Positions 48,348-57,964 of a stretch of 64,000 bases of DNA are shown in pieces. Positions within the stretch are counted from its first letter, which is position 1. Each line of letters begins with the position of its first letter. The stretch lies in contig NZ_JACODZ010000009.1 of the NCBI RefSeq assembly GCF_014280965.1, positions 1 to 64,000 of the forward strand. The letters run 5' to 3'. The position numbers and the translations under genes are program-made. The DNA comes from Echinicola salinicaeni. GTDB taxonomy: Bacteria > Bacteroidota > Bacteroidia > Cytophagales > Cyclobacteriaceae. The notes under the pieces were generated by a model, which ran no database searches, was not told the DNA's origin, and saw only the letters and a program-made list of their open reading frames with translations.

Positions 48348-51300
48348 ATGAAAAAATCTTTTTACACCTTATTTGTGCTGAGTTTTCTTCTTGTAATGGG
48401 GGTAAATGCCCAAACCATTATTAAGGGGACTGTGCTCAGCAAAGTTGACAATTTTCCCATTCCAGGAGCTACAGTTATTCCTGATGGAAACAGCAATCAA
48501 GGTACCACTACTGATGTAGATGGTAAATTTTCTTTGTCATTAACTTCTTCAGAAGGGACCGTGACCATTTCTTTTATAGGGATGCAATCCCAAACCATTT
48601 CATTTAGCGGTTCTACTGAATTGAATGTTTTACTTGAAGAAGCGGTAAATGATCTTGATGAAGTAGTGATGATAGGATATGGTACTTCCAAGAAGGAAAA
48701 CCTCACCTCATCGGTATCTTCGGTATCTGGTTTAGACAAATTGTCCAGCAGGCCAGTTGCCAATCTAAATGACTTCTTGCAGGGTAATGTCCCTGGGGTA
48801 ACAGTACTACAACAAGGTGGTGATCCTTCCCAAGAAGGAATGGTAGTGATTCGTGGTTATGGGTCACTTGCTGATGAAAGGCCATTGACAGTAGTGGATG
48901 GAATGCCTTACTATGGTCCTCCAATTAACCCTAACGATATCGAGTCTGTATCCATATTGAAGGATGCTGCCGCAGCGGCCATTTATGGTGCCCAAGCAGC
49001 ATCAGGAGTAATTGTAATTACTACCAAGCAAGGTGAATATGGTAAACCTAAGGTAAGTCTTGATTTTTACACTGGTATTCAAAAAGCCAGTAATTTGCCA
49101 ACCCCTCTGAATGCTAAGCAGCAAGCAGATGTATATAATCTTGCCGCAGATAATGCCGGTGCAGCTCGTCAAGCAGCACATGATGCCAACCAAAACCCTT
49201 GGGGCCAAACTACCAGGACCAATTGGATGGATGCGATCTTTAGAAATGCTGCGATCTATAATGCCAATGTCAATGTGAGTGGGGCAGGCGAGTCTGCTAG
49301 CTATATGGCCTCTTTGGGGTATATGAACAAGGAAGGTTTGCTTCAGGGAACTGAATTTGAAAGATATTCCATCCGATTGAAGTCTGATTTTTACCTTTCT
49401 GATAAAGTTACCCTTGGAGAAAATATTTACATTTCCCGATCTAACGCTGTAGGGACCAATTCAAGCAGTTCCTATTCAGGAAGTATTATTAATGCCTTGT
49501 ATATGCCTTCTGCAGCTCCTGTATATGATGATGCCGGTGAGTTTCACGGTGTAGTACCTTATGAGCTTTCCCAGTTCGCAGGTACCTATGGTGATGTTTA
49601 CAACCCTATGGGATTATTGTTGAGACCTACCTCCAATAACCCTGTAAACCATATCAATACCAATACTTACTTGAATTATGAGATTATTCCTGGTTTGTCA
49701 TTTAGAAGTACCTTCAGTTATAATTTGACCAATACAGAGAATAAGAGATTTAGCCCACGGATTCCCGAATTGGGAAGGACTAATCTTCAGAATTATCTGT
49801 ATCAGAGCAATTCATCCACCAATCGTTGGATATGGGATAATCAAGTTTCTTATCAAAGAATTTTTGGAAAGCATGATTTGAATTTGACAGCGGTCTATTC
49901 TTCCCAGTTTACAGAATACGAATATTATTTTCAGGAGGGTAGGGGCTTTAGTAGTGAAGAGCCATTTAACCAATACATGAGTAATGCTTCTGAATTCTTG
50001 ACTCCAGAGACCAGTGTTTATGAGGATGCTTTGACTTCAGCCATTGGAAGGGCCATGTATAATTATGATGGACGATATTTTATTTCTGCCAGTATCAGAA
50101 GAGATGAAACTTCAAGATTGGCGATAGATAATCAGGATAGCTTTTTCCCTTCTGTTTCAGGTGCTTGGAAAATTTCTGATGAAGCCTTCTTCAAAAGTAG
50201 TTTGTTCGATAACTTGAAAATGAGGGCTTCTTGGGGGCAGATAGGTAATATCAATTCCGTAGGTTACTATTCCTTTGACGTACCTATGGGCACCCAAACC
50301 GTGGTATTGGGTGAAGGGGCAACATATGATTATAAAGCTGTTTTTGCTAATCAGCAGTCTAACCCCAATCTGAAATGGGAAATATCTGAATCTTCCAACT
50401 TCGGTTTAGATGCCAACCTATTGAATAACAAGTTGGAATTGACCTTGGATTACTTTATCAAAACTACCAAGGGAATGATTTTGCCAGGGCTTGAAGACCT
50501 ACACCAAGGAACTTCTGCTGCGGATGTAAATGGAGGGCAGGTTAGAAACAAGGGACTTGAGTTTTCTGCTGGATATTTTGACCAATTTGGAGAGTTGAAC
50601 TTCGGTGCACGAGCCAACTTCAGTATGTTGGACAATGAGCTAATCAATCTAGACGGTTACAATAATAGCAATATTGATTTCATTGCCCATAATGATAATG
50701 TGAGAAGCACTTTGACTCCTTACAGGTCTATGGTTGGCCAGCCGCTTTATGCTACTTACCTGGTACCATATTTAGGAATCTTCCAGTCTGAAGCTGAAAT
50801 TGATGCTTATAGTAAAGATGGACAGTTGATCCAACCGAATGCTCAACCTGGTGATTTTAAATTCCAGGATGTAAATAATGATGGTAAGATTTCTGATGAG
50901 GACCGTGTGTTTATGGATAGTTATTTACCTGACTTCACTTATGGGTTTAACCTAAGTCTTGATTATAAGGGGTTTGATGCTAATATTATTCTACAGGGTG
51001 TATCTGGGGTAAAAGTATTCAATGGTTATAAGTTTACTGTCTTGAACGCTTCCCAATCAGGTTATAATTTGGACAATAGGGTATTGGATGCTTGGACACC
51101 AGAAAATACAGATACAGAAATTCCAAGATTGTCGACCAAAGATGATAATAGAAACTTTGGAACCTCATCAAGTTGGTATTTGGAAGATGCTTCCTACCTA
51201 AGAATGAAGAACCTGACCATAGGTTATACCTTCCCATCCACATTGCTTAAAAATGTGGCAAAGAACAGCAATTTACGACTGTATTTCTCTACAGAAAACT

Positions 51301-51416
51301 TGTTTACCATTACCCCATATAGTGGTATGGATCCAGAAGTGGGAGGAAAAGGCTTGGATGTGGCCAAATATCCACTTCCAAAAACTTTTACCGCAGGTCT
51401 TTCCCTAACCCTTTAA
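48348..51416 (+). CDS. SusC/RagA-type TonB-dependent outer-membrane transporter
   Basis: 1022 residues from the ATG at 48348. A TTG 30 bases earlier keeps the frame but would put ten extra residues before a normal signal peptide and overlap the -7 element. The signal peptide (to ~21, VNAQT) is followed by a carboxypeptidase-regulatory-like domain (GTVLSKVDNFPIPGATVIPD), the box LDEVVMIGYGTSKK, the plug (LQGNVPGVTVLQQGGDPSQE, IRGYGSLADERPLTVVDGMP) and the barrel, ending KTFTAGLSLTL. Unlike the first SusC it has no STN domain, which fits control by an HTCS-like regulator rather than sigma/FecR. It probably imports the phosphate-bearing substrate handled by the downstream phosphoesterases, together with the SusD encoded 21 bp downstream. 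Confidence 0.95.
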   Translation: MKKSFYTLFVLSFLLVMGVNAQTIIKGTVLSKVDNFPIPGATVIPDGNSNQGTTTDVDGKFSLSLTSSEGTVTISFIGMQSQTISFSGSTELNVLLEEAVNDLDEVVMIGYGTSKKENLTSSVSSVSGLDKLSSRPVANLNDFLQGNVPGVTVLQQGGDPSQEGMVVIRGYGSLADERPLTVVDGMPYYGPPINPNDIESVSILKDAAAAAIYGAQAASGVIVITTKQGEYGKPKVSLDFYTGIQKASNLPTPLNAKQQADVYNLAADNAGAARQAAHDANQNPWGQTTRTNWMDAIFRNAAIYNANVNVSGAGESASYMASLGYMNKEGLLQGTEFERYSIRLKSDFYLSDKVTLGENIYISRSNAVGTNSSSSYSGSIINALYMPSAAPVYDDAGEFHGVVPYELSQFAGTYGDVYNPMGLLLRPTSNNPVNHINTNTYLNYEIIPGLSFRSTFSYNLTNTENKRFSPRIPELGRTNLQNYLYQSNSSTNRWIWDNQVSYQRIFGKHDLNLTAVYSSQFTEYEYYFQEGRGFSSEEPFNQYMSNASEFLTPETSVYEDALTSAIGRAMYNYDGRYFISASIRRDETSRLAIDNQDSFFPSVSGAWKISDEAFFKSSLFDNLKMRASWGQIGNINSVGYYSFDVPMGTQTVVLGEGATYDYKAVFANQQSNPNLKWEISESSNFGLDANLLNNKLELTLDYFIKTTKGMILPGLEDLHQGTSAADVNGGQVRNKGLEFSAGYFDQFGELNFGARANFSMLDNELINLDGYNNSNIDFIAHNDNVRSTLTPYRSMVGQPLYATYLVPYLGIFQSEAEIDAYSKDGQLIQPNAQPGDFKFQDVNNDGKISDEDRVFMDSYLPDFTYGFNLSLDYKGFDANIILQGVSGVKVFNGYKFTVLNASQSGYNLDNRVLDAWTPENTDTEIPRLSTKDDNRNFGTSSSWYLEDASYLRMKNLTIGYTFPSTLLKNVAKNSNLRLYFSTENLFTITPYSGMDPEVGGKGLDVAKYPLPKTFTAGLSLTL

Positions 51417-51437
51417 TTCAATAAAAAAGACAACAAG

Positions 51438-53018
51438 ATGAAAAATACCATATTTAAAATATCTACAGCGCTTGCTTTGGGACTAGGCTCCTTGAGCAGT
51501 TGCTCCGATGATTTTACTAATCTCGAACCACTGGGCAGCACTTCTTACCAAAACTTCTTTCAAAATGAGCAGGATGCCATAGAAGCTGCCAATAGCTTGT
51601 ATTTCTATATGAAGGATGAGGATATGTTTTCCAGAGGTTTTTTCTGGTATATCAATGCCTCTGATGATATGGTCACAGGAAGGATAAATTCCACAGCAGA
51701 CAATATCAAAAACTTTAACTTGACCGGAGATGAAGGCTATACCTATTGGATGTACCCTCAGAGTTATAAAATCATTCGCAGGGCCAATGATATTTTGCTC
51801 AATGTGCCTAATATGGACTTAACTGAAAGTTTGAAAAACAGATTGTTGGGAGAGGCTTATTTTATGAGAGCATTCCATTATTTCTGGTTGGCGCATACCT
51901 ATGGTGATGATGTGAGTGGTGGTGTACCTATCGTTACTGAGGAAAATATGTTGGATGATGCAGGAAGTTATAGTCGACCTGCTAGTGTAACTGATAATTA
52001 TGCTCAGATCGTAGAAGATTTGAAAAAAGCGGCGGATTTATTGCCTCTTTTTACCTCATATAGTGCGGAAGATAAAGGTAGGGCCCACAAAGATGCGGCC
52101 TTGGCCTATATGGCTAAAACCTATCTGTACTGGGCTGAATATGATGCATCTAAGTATGCTGACGTTGTAACCTATGCCGATATGGTGGCCAATTCTGGTT
52201 CTGGCAGGGCGCTTTACGATACGGACAATCCTGAGGAAGATTTCAGAATGCTGCATAGCCACTTGAATAACTGGGGACCAGAATATATTTGGTCTGTTGT
52301 TTCTGGTGTGAATGGTGGAAGTAAATTACCTGGTGTATCTCTTGAAAACAAAGGTTGGGGCAAGTATAATGGTTGGGGGTATTATATGCCTACCAATGAT
52401 CTTTATGAAGAATATGAAACTGGTGACCATAGAAGAGAAGTTACAATATTGAAATTCGGGGATGAGTTTAAGTTCTTTGGGGAAACCAAGAAATACCAAT
52501 CTGAAAACTCTCTTTCAGGTCTTCAGTTCAATAAATACTTGTATGAATACCAGTTTGAAGATCCGATAGGAACCTATATTAATTCAAACGGTAATGATCC
52601 TACAACGATCTATAATGTTCCATTACTTCGATATGCAGAAGTCCTATTGATGAAATCAGAAGCATTAATCATGCAGGGCTTAAATGGAGATGCCCCATTA
52701 AATATGGTCAGAGAGAGAGCTGGTTTAGCGCCGAAGTCGAATGCCACCATTGATGATCTAAAGCACGAAAGAAGGGTTGAGCTAGCTGGGGAATTTGCTA
52801 ATAGACATTATGACCTGGTAAGATGGGGAGATGCCGAAGAAGTCTACAGTAAGCCATTGTATGGAAGAATGCATACGGATAAAGCCGATCCAGATTCTCC
52901 TTATAATGTGGAAGAAATATGGCCAGCTAGGGACTTTGACCCTGAGGTAATGCATGTTTGGCCTATTCCTAACAGGGTGATTAATTCCTCTGGGATATCC
53001 CAAAATAAAGGATGGTAA
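51438..53018 (+). CDS. SusD/RagB-family surface lipoprotein
   Basis: 526 residues. The lipoprotein signal ends in LSSC (Cys22), followed by SDDFTNLEPLGSTSYQNFFQ. The TPR-like part has LLGEAYFMRAFHYFWLAHTY and the C-terminal half LKHERRVELAGEFANRHYDL, both SusD signatures. It should cap the SusC barrel encoded 21 bp upstream and capture its ligand. A hairpin follows the stop before the phosphoesterase genes. Confidence 0.95.
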   Translation: MKNTIFKISTALALGLGSLSSCSDDFTNLEPLGSTSYQNFFQNEQDAIEAANSLYFYMKDEDMFSRGFFWYINASDDMVTGRINSTADNIKNFNLTGDEGYTYWMYPQSYKIIRRANDILLNVPNMDLTESLKNRLLGEAYFMRAFHYFWLAHTYGDDVSGGVPIVTEENMLDDAGSYSRPASVTDNYAQIVEDLKKAADLLPLFTSYSAEDKGRAHKDAALAYMAKTYLYWAEYDASKYADVVTYADMVANSGSGRALYDTDNPEEDFRMLHSHLNNWGPEYIWSVVSGVNGGSKLPGVSLENKGWGKYNGWGYYMPTNDLYEEYETGDHRREVTILKFGDEFKFFGETKKYQSENSLSGLQFNKYLYEYQFEDPIGTYINSNGNDPTTIYNVPLLRYAEVLLMKSEALIMQGLNGDAPLNMVRERAGLAPKSNATIDDLKHERRVELAGEFANRHYDLVRWGDAEEVYSKPLYGRMHTDKADPDSPYNVEEIWPARDFDPEVMHVWPIPNRVINSSGISQNKGW

Positions 53019-53042
53019 GTTGAATATATCAATTCTTACAGA

Positions 53043-53068
53043 GGAGACTATGACAGTAGTCTCCTTTC
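53043..53068 (+). terminator. hairpin after susD (terminator or attenuator)
   Basis: GGAGACTA (53043-53050) pairs perfectly with TAGTCTCC (53057-53064), loop TGACAG, followed by TTTCC. The short T-run suggests partial termination, as after the first susD. Confidence 0.65.
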
Positions 53069-53120
53069 CTAGTTTAAAAATGTAGTATATTAGAATTAGT
53101 TTGTCGTAAAGAAACTTCAT

Positions 53121-54962
53121 ATGAACATCAGAAATTTTCTGGCACTTTTGTGCTTTTTTTGGTCCTTTCAATTAACAGCCCAAGAAGGTCCACTTTTTAA
53201 GTTGCATTCGCATAATGATTACCTTCAAAACGTACCTTTTTGGACTGCTTTTTCCAACCATTGTGCTTCGATCGAGGCTGATGTATTATTGGTGGATGGT
53301 CAATTGATGGTGGCTCATGAAAAGGAAAGTGTAAAAGCAGGCCGGACCCTGGAAAGCCTTTATCTGGAACCTATTAGGAAAGCTGCTCAACTGGGCCTTG
53401 AACCTTCCATGGACTTTCAACTTTTAGTCGATATCAAAACGGAAGCCTATGCTACTATGGAAGTTTTGGAAGAGATGCTTGAAAATTACAGGGATATTCT
53501 TTCTGATGGTTCCAAAGACGGAGTTCAGGTGGTTGTCTCGGGAAGCAGACCAGACCCAAATGATTATTCAAAATATTCAGACCTTATCCAATTTGATTTT
53601 CAAAGTACAGATTTGCCCCGTGATTTGCCGTGGGATAAAATAGCCTTGATAAGTCTTCCTTATAGTGGATATTCAAGCTGGAATGGAAAGGGAAGATTGG
53701 TAGCTGAAGAGGAAAAAGTGCTCAAGGAATTAGTTCAACAGGTCCATAATGCCAATAGGCCCATCAGGTTCTGGGGTGCACCAGACAGCAAAACGGCTTG
53801 GAAAGCATTTTTTGATTTGGGAATAGATTATATCAATACCGATCAACCGAACAAAGCCTATGAATATCTTCGAAAGATGCCAAGCAATGTGGTGGGAAGC
53901 AAGCATCAACATGAAATTTACCAGCCACAATATCTTGTAGATGGACAAGAGGAGCCAATAAAACAAATCATTTTGATGGTAGGGGATGGCAATGGACTTG
54001 CTCATATTTCAGCTGGCATGTATGCCAATGGAGGTGAACTGACCCTCACACAGTTGAACCATATTGGCTTGGTCAAGACGCAGGCGGCAGATGATTTTAC
54101 TACGGATTCAGCAGCTGGTGCGACTGCCTTGGCCACTGGCGAAAAAGTCAATAACAGGGCTATTGGTTATTCTGTAAATGATACGCCCTTACAAAATCTT
54201 CCTGAATTGCTCAGACAATATAATTTTAACAGCGGAATTGTAACTACTGATCATGTTACTGGAGCTACTCCATCTTCCTTTTATGCTCATCGCAAGGACA
54301 GGGGAATGATTGGAGGAATTGCTCAGGATTTGAGTAAAAGCCAATTGAATTTGTTTGTTGGCGCAGGGAAAAATGATTTTGTATCGGGTGGTAGAAGCTA
54401 TATTAAAGATTTAGAGCAATCAGGTTTTGTTATGGCCAAATCATTAGGAGAAATAGCCCAATCTGACCAAGCCCGAATCGGCTATTTTGCCAGTATCCAG
54501 GGCTTGCCAAAAGTGACCAATGGTAGGTCTGGTTATCTCTTACAGGCAGCGCAGAATGCTTTGGCTTTTTTGGATAGCAAAGAAGCCCCATTTTTCCTTT
54601 TGATAGAAGGAGCTATGATCGATTCAGGAGGACATATCAATGATGCTGAAATGGTCGTGGAAGAGGAAATAGATTTTGATGTGGCTATTGGGGAGGTGAT
54701 CAAATATGCGGATGAAAATCCTGGTACTTTGGTCTTGATCACTGCTGACCATGAAACCGGAGGGGTAACTCTACCACAAGGAAGTTTAGCAGAGGGGCAA
54801 GTAGAGTTTGAATTTAGCACGCATGACCATACTGGAATTATGGTGCCTCTTTTTGCTTATGGTGCCCATGCTAATGAGTTTACTGGCGTTTATGAAAACA
54901 CTGCAATTTTTGAAAAAATCACCAAGCTGGTTAAAAAGTATCATTATAAAAGTGAAAAATAA
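53121..54962 (+). CDS. fusion: PLC-like phosphodiesterase domain plus alkaline phosphatase
   Basis: 613 residues with a signal peptide (to ~20, LTAQE). The N-terminal domain (~25-255) fits a PLC-like/GDPD TIM barrel: His29-x-His31-Asn-Asp33 (LHSHNDY), Glu52-x-Asp54 (IEADVLL) and His66 (MVAHEKES) are plausible catalytic and metal residues. The C-terminal domain (~280-605) is an alkaline phosphatase: Asp289 in LMVGDGNG, the nucleophile Ser330 in TTDSAAGATALATG, LIEGAMIDSGGH, TADHETGG and STHDHTG. Such a fusion could open a phosphodiester and then release free phosphate from the product without letting it escape. It follows susD by 103 bp and precedes a calcineurin-like enzyme by 4 bp. The order of action and the substrate are inferred. 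Confidence 0.85.
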   Translation: MNIRNFLALLCFFWSFQLTAQEGPLFKLHSHNDYLQNVPFWTAFSNHCASIEADVLLVDGQLMVAHEKESVKAGRTLESLYLEPIRKAAQLGLEPSMDFQLLVDIKTEAYATMEVLEEMLENYRDILSDGSKDGVQVVVSGSRPDPNDYSKYSDLIQFDFQSTDLPRDLPWDKIALISLPYSGYSSWNGKGRLVAEEEKVLKELVQQVHNANRPIRFWGAPDSKTAWKAFFDLGIDYINTDQPNKAYEYLRKMPSNVVGSKHQHEIYQPQYLVDGQEEPIKQIILMVGDGNGLAHISAGMYANGGELTLTQLNHIGLVKTQAADDFTTDSAAGATALATGEKVNNRAIGYSVNDTPLQNLPELLRQYNFNSGIVTTDHVTGATPSSFYAHRKDRGMIGGIAQDLSKSQLNLFVGAGKNDFVSGGRSYIKDLEQSGFVMAKSLGEIAQSDQARIGYFASIQGLPKVTNGRSGYLLQAAQNALAFLDSKEAPFFLLIEGAMIDSGGHINDAEMVVEEEIDFDVAIGEVIKYADENPGTLVLITADHETGGVTLPQGSLAEGQVEFEFSTHDHTGIMVPLFAYGAHANEFTGVYENTAIFEKITKLVKKYHYKSEK

Positions 54963-54965
54963 GAT

Positions 54966-56474
54966 ATGAAAAGATACTTTTTTGCCTTCCTATTAATGTT
55001 TGGGCAGAAATTAAGTGTTTCTGCTCAAGAAATTGATCAGCTGGAAGGTTATGTTTATAATGATGAGAACAGGAATCAATTAAAGGACTTAGGGGAGAAA
55101 GGAATAAGAAATGTATTGGTATCCAATGGTAGGGATATAGTTTCTACTGATGAAAAAGGGCATTATACGATCAATGCTATCGGAAAGGAACCTGTTTTTA
55201 TTATCAAGCCTTCTGGCTTCATTTCACCCCTTTCTGAAGATAATAGGGTACTGTCATTTGTGCTTAGTGATCAGTGGGAAGCCAAGGATAGAAAGGTGAA
55301 TTTCCCATTAAATGCACATGAAGAGGAAGGAAAGGTCCGTATGGCCTGGCTTGGTGATCCTCAAGTGGATATTATAGATGATGTATATCATGTGGGTAGG
55401 TTGGTTACTGAAGAATTGATGGCCAATCCGCCTGACTTCATTATTCCTTTGGGGGATTTGTCCTTTGATAACCTGGAAATTTTCAAGCCCTTGGCTGAGA
55501 CAATAGGCAAGGTAGGTGTGCCCGTATTTTACACTATTGGTAACCATGATTTGAATTTTGGAGGCAAAGCATTGGATGAGCGAGATGATGCTTTCAATGC
55601 TTATTTTGGACCTTCTTACTATGCTTTTGAGTATGGTGAAGAGTTATTCATTGTTTTGAATAATATATATCCAATTGAGGGAAGGAAGTATGAAGGAAGG
55701 GTTGATGAAAAGCAAATGACATTTCTACGGAATTTATTGAGACATTATTCTGGTAAGAAAAGTGTTCATGTGGCCATGCATATACCTTTGGAAGAAGTGG
55801 TCAACAGGGCTGAACTACTATCACTTTTTGATGGTTTTGAAGATGTTTTTTTTGCTGTTGGACATACCCATACCCAGTATCACAGGTATTTTGATAGAGC
55901 GGATTTACCGGCCATCCATGAATTGGTCGGTGGAGCAGTATGTGGGGCTTGGTGGCAAGGACCTCATGATTTCCAAGGTACTCCTTGGGCAATTATGTAT
56001 GATGGTACTCCAAAAGGATATTGGATCATGGAAAAAAATAATGATGATCGGAAACTAAGTTATAAAGTTTCTGGGGCAGCTTCGTCAACACAAATGAATA
56101 TTTGGACCCCACAAAACTATGAATGGGACACCTTGCTTAATGAATTGAATGAACCATTTATTTATGCCAATGTTTTTGGCGCGGCTCCCGAAACAGTTGT
56201 AAAGGTCAGTTTTGATGATGGAGGAACTTGGCAATTGATGGAGAGCTATTCTGGGGTGGATCCTTTCTTTCAGCGAATGATTTTCAACCAAAAGGCGGGA
56301 AGATACAGTTCATTGCCCATAAGCAAGATCCCCGATGTGCAAAGAAAGAGCCAGCACCTTTGGCGATGGCCTATTCCAGAGGATTTGCCACAGGGTGTTC
56401 ATAAACTTATTATCAAGGCCAATGATGAGCGTTTTGGGTTTAGTGCTAAAGCTTATAAATTATTATGGAGGTGA
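54966..56474 (+). CDS. secreted calcineurin-like phosphoesterase with N- and C-terminal accessory domains
   Basis: 502 residues with a signal peptide (to ~20, VSAQE). A small beta-sandwich (~26-115; LEGYVYNDENRNQLKDLGEK) precedes the metallophosphoesterase core: Asp131-Pro-Gln133, GDLSFDN (Asp164), GNHDLNF (192-198), MHIPLEE and GHTH (299-302). A further beta domain (~370-500) resembles the metallophosphatase C-terminal domain that often follows this core. It should hydrolyse phosphomonoesters or phosphodiesters in the periplasm. It starts 4 bp after the fusion gene and overlaps the GDPD gene by 10 bp, so the three are translationally coupled. The first motif has Gln in place of the usual His. 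Confidence 0.88.
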   Translation: MKRYFFAFLLMFGQKLSVSAQEIDQLEGYVYNDENRNQLKDLGEKGIRNVLVSNGRDIVSTDEKGHYTINAIGKEPVFIIKPSGFISPLSEDNRVLSFVLSDQWEAKDRKVNFPLNAHEEEGKVRMAWLGDPQVDIIDDVYHVGRLVTEELMANPPDFIIPLGDLSFDNLEIFKPLAETIGKVGVPVFYTIGNHDLNFGGKALDERDDAFNAYFGPSYYAFEYGEELFIVLNNIYPIEGRKYEGRVDEKQMTFLRNLLRHYSGKKSVHVAMHIPLEEVVNRAELLSLFDGFEDVFFAVGHTHTQYHRYFDRADLPAIHELVGGAVCGAWWQGPHDFQGTPWAIMYDGTPKGYWIMEKNNDDRKLSYKVSGAASSTQMNIWTPQNYEWDTLLNELNEPFIYANVFGAAPETVVKVSFDDGGTWQLMESYSGVDPFFQRMIFNQKAGRYSSLPISKIPDVQRKSQHLWRWPIPEDLPQGVHKLIIKANDERFGFSAKAYKLLWR

Positions 56475-57283
56475 TAAGAAAGTCTATAATTTACATTTTG
56501 ATGACTTTAGCCTTGTCATCCATCAATCATAAGAATGTTTTTGGACAAAGTGCAGAAAGGGTGATAAGTGGGAATTATCGATTGATAGCCCATCGTGGTG
56601 GGGTGGTCAATGATAGTATTCCAGAAAATAGTCTGGCATCTCTGTCTGAAGCCATCAATAGAGGATACTATATGGTAGAAGTTGATGTTAGGCTTAGCAA
56701 GGATGGGATGCTTATTACCCATCATGATAAGGATTTTGTTAGATATTATGGAAATGGAAAATTGGTTTCTGAAATGACTTGGTCGGAAATCCAAAAATTG
56801 GAAGGTGAGAATGGACAAAAAGTGCTTCAGTTGGAAACGGTATTGGCAGCATGCCAAGGTAAGATCAAGGTGATGATTGATAATAAAATTGCTGGTTATG
56901 ATGAAAGTGCTTTTAATGTTATTTTAGGATTGTTGGAAAAATACCAACTAAGAAAAGGAGCACTGATGATTGGTACTGATGAATCGACATCATTTTTTAC
57001 CGGGAGGATCAAGCTCAGTTGTACTAGAAAACAAATAGAAGAAAATAAGAAAATGGCCTCTTATAATCCTCATGATTATTATTTGTTTTCTAGTAAGATC
57101 AGTAAATCAGATATAGTTTGGGCAAAACAAAATGATATTGAAGTAGTGGGGGCCGTAAATGCTTGGGCAATAAAGGATCAGGGATTTATGGAAACTGCCA
57201 AAGCAATTATTGACCAAATGAAGGATGCAGGGGTAAGTTGTTTTCAAGTTGACAGCATTTTTGATCCATACTTTTATAATTGA
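56465..57283 (+). CDS. glycerophosphodiester phosphodiesterase (GDPD) family protein
   Basis: 272 residues. The N-terminus is a signal peptide or anchor (IYILMTLALSSI). The TIM-barrel motifs are His43-Arg44-Gly45 (IAHRGG), Glu54-Asn55 (PENS), Glu72-x-Asp74 (VEVDV) and His87-Asp88 (THHD), so the catalytic and metal residues are present. GDPD enzymes split glycerophosphodiesters into glycerol phosphate and an alcohol, or act on related phosphodiesters. The start overlaps the preceding phosphoesterase stop by 10 bp, which is a strong sign of coupling. It ends at a bidirectional terminator, so it is the last gene of this operon. Confidence 0.9.
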   Translation: MEVIRKSIIYILMTLALSSINHKNVFGQSAERVISGNYRLIAHRGGVVNDSIPENSLASLSEAINRGYYMVEVDVRLSKDGMLITHHDKDFVRYYGNGKLVSEMTWSEIQKLEGENGQKVLQLETVLAACQGKIKVMIDNKIAGYDESAFNVILGLLEKYQLRKGALMIGTDESTSFFTGRIKLSCTRKQIEENKKMASYNPHDYYLFSSKISKSDIVWAKQNDIEVVGAVNAWAIKDQGFMETAKAIIDQMKDAGVSCFQVDSIFDPYFYN

Positions 57284-57293
57284 TCTTTATATC

Positions 57294-57338
57294 AAAAAAG
57301 AGCGAAATTCATCCTAATGGTTTGTTTCGCTCTTTTTT
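57294..57338. terminator. bidirectional rho-independent terminator
   Basis: AAAAAAGAGCGAAA (57294-57307) pairs perfectly with TTTCGCTCTTTTTT (57325-57338). It has a T-run on both strands and separates the convergent GDPD and rhodanese-like genes. Confidence 0.9.
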
Positions 57339-57361
57339 ACATTAATTAACTATGATATGAT

Positions 57362-57826
57362 TTATTTTTCCAATGGATAATTTTTATCAATCCAATCGAC
57401 TTTTATATTAGTCAATAGGGCTAGTAATTTATGATTTTTAAAGCCCATATCATTCAGAAGCGTAAAAGCAGGTCTAGCATTTGGGCACTTGGTAAGGGGA
57501 CAGCATCCACAATAAATAACTATTTCAGCATTCTTTGGAACATCTGCCAATCTAGTTTTTAAGTCTTTAAGGTTATCCTTGTTTTCACCGGGGCCAATAT
57601 CAATAGAGTTTTTGATAACGGCCTGTGGCCCTATGCTGATGATAATAGGCTGTTTAGCATCAGGTAACTGTAGTTTTTTGACCAATTCAGTTGGTGGCAT
57701 CATTTGCTGTGCAGTCCAAGGTTCTTTTTGCTGAGCAGCAATTATTAAAACCAGCAACACAGGCAAGAGGACCAAATACAATGCAGGGTGATTTATTTTT
57801 TTTAGTTGTGGGATTAATGACTTCAT
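57362..57826 (-). CDS. membrane-anchored rhodanese-like protein
   Basis: 154 residues. One hydrophobic segment near the N-terminus (LYLVLLPVLLVLIIAA, ~17-32) is followed by a rhodanese-like domain: IIISIGPQAVIKNSIDIGPG and EIVIYCGCCPLTKCPNARPA. The conserved loop starts with Cys in YCGCCPLTKC and holds four cysteines, more than a plain sulfurtransferase, so a redox or metal role is possible. It faces the periplasm if the N-terminal segment is an anchor. It is a single gene, convergent with the phosphoesterase operon. Substrate unknown. Confidence 0.8.
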   Translation of the reverse strand: MKSLIPQLKKINHPALYLVLLPVLLVLIIAAQQKEPWTAQQMMPPTELVKKLQLPDAKQPIIISIGPQAVIKNSIDIGPGENKDNLKDLKTRLADVPKNAEIVIYCGCCPLTKCPNARPAFTLLNDMGFKNHKLLALLTNIKVDWIDKNYPLEK

Positions 57827-57964
57827 AGTAAAGCTATTTGATAATGTTTATTCATTTAAAGATAGAAAAACTAATTTACACCCACTCGATTGGAAGAGAA
57901 CTTTGGATAATTAATAACATTGGAGTTTATGATTTGATAGGGGATTATGACGGGAAGTGTTTGA

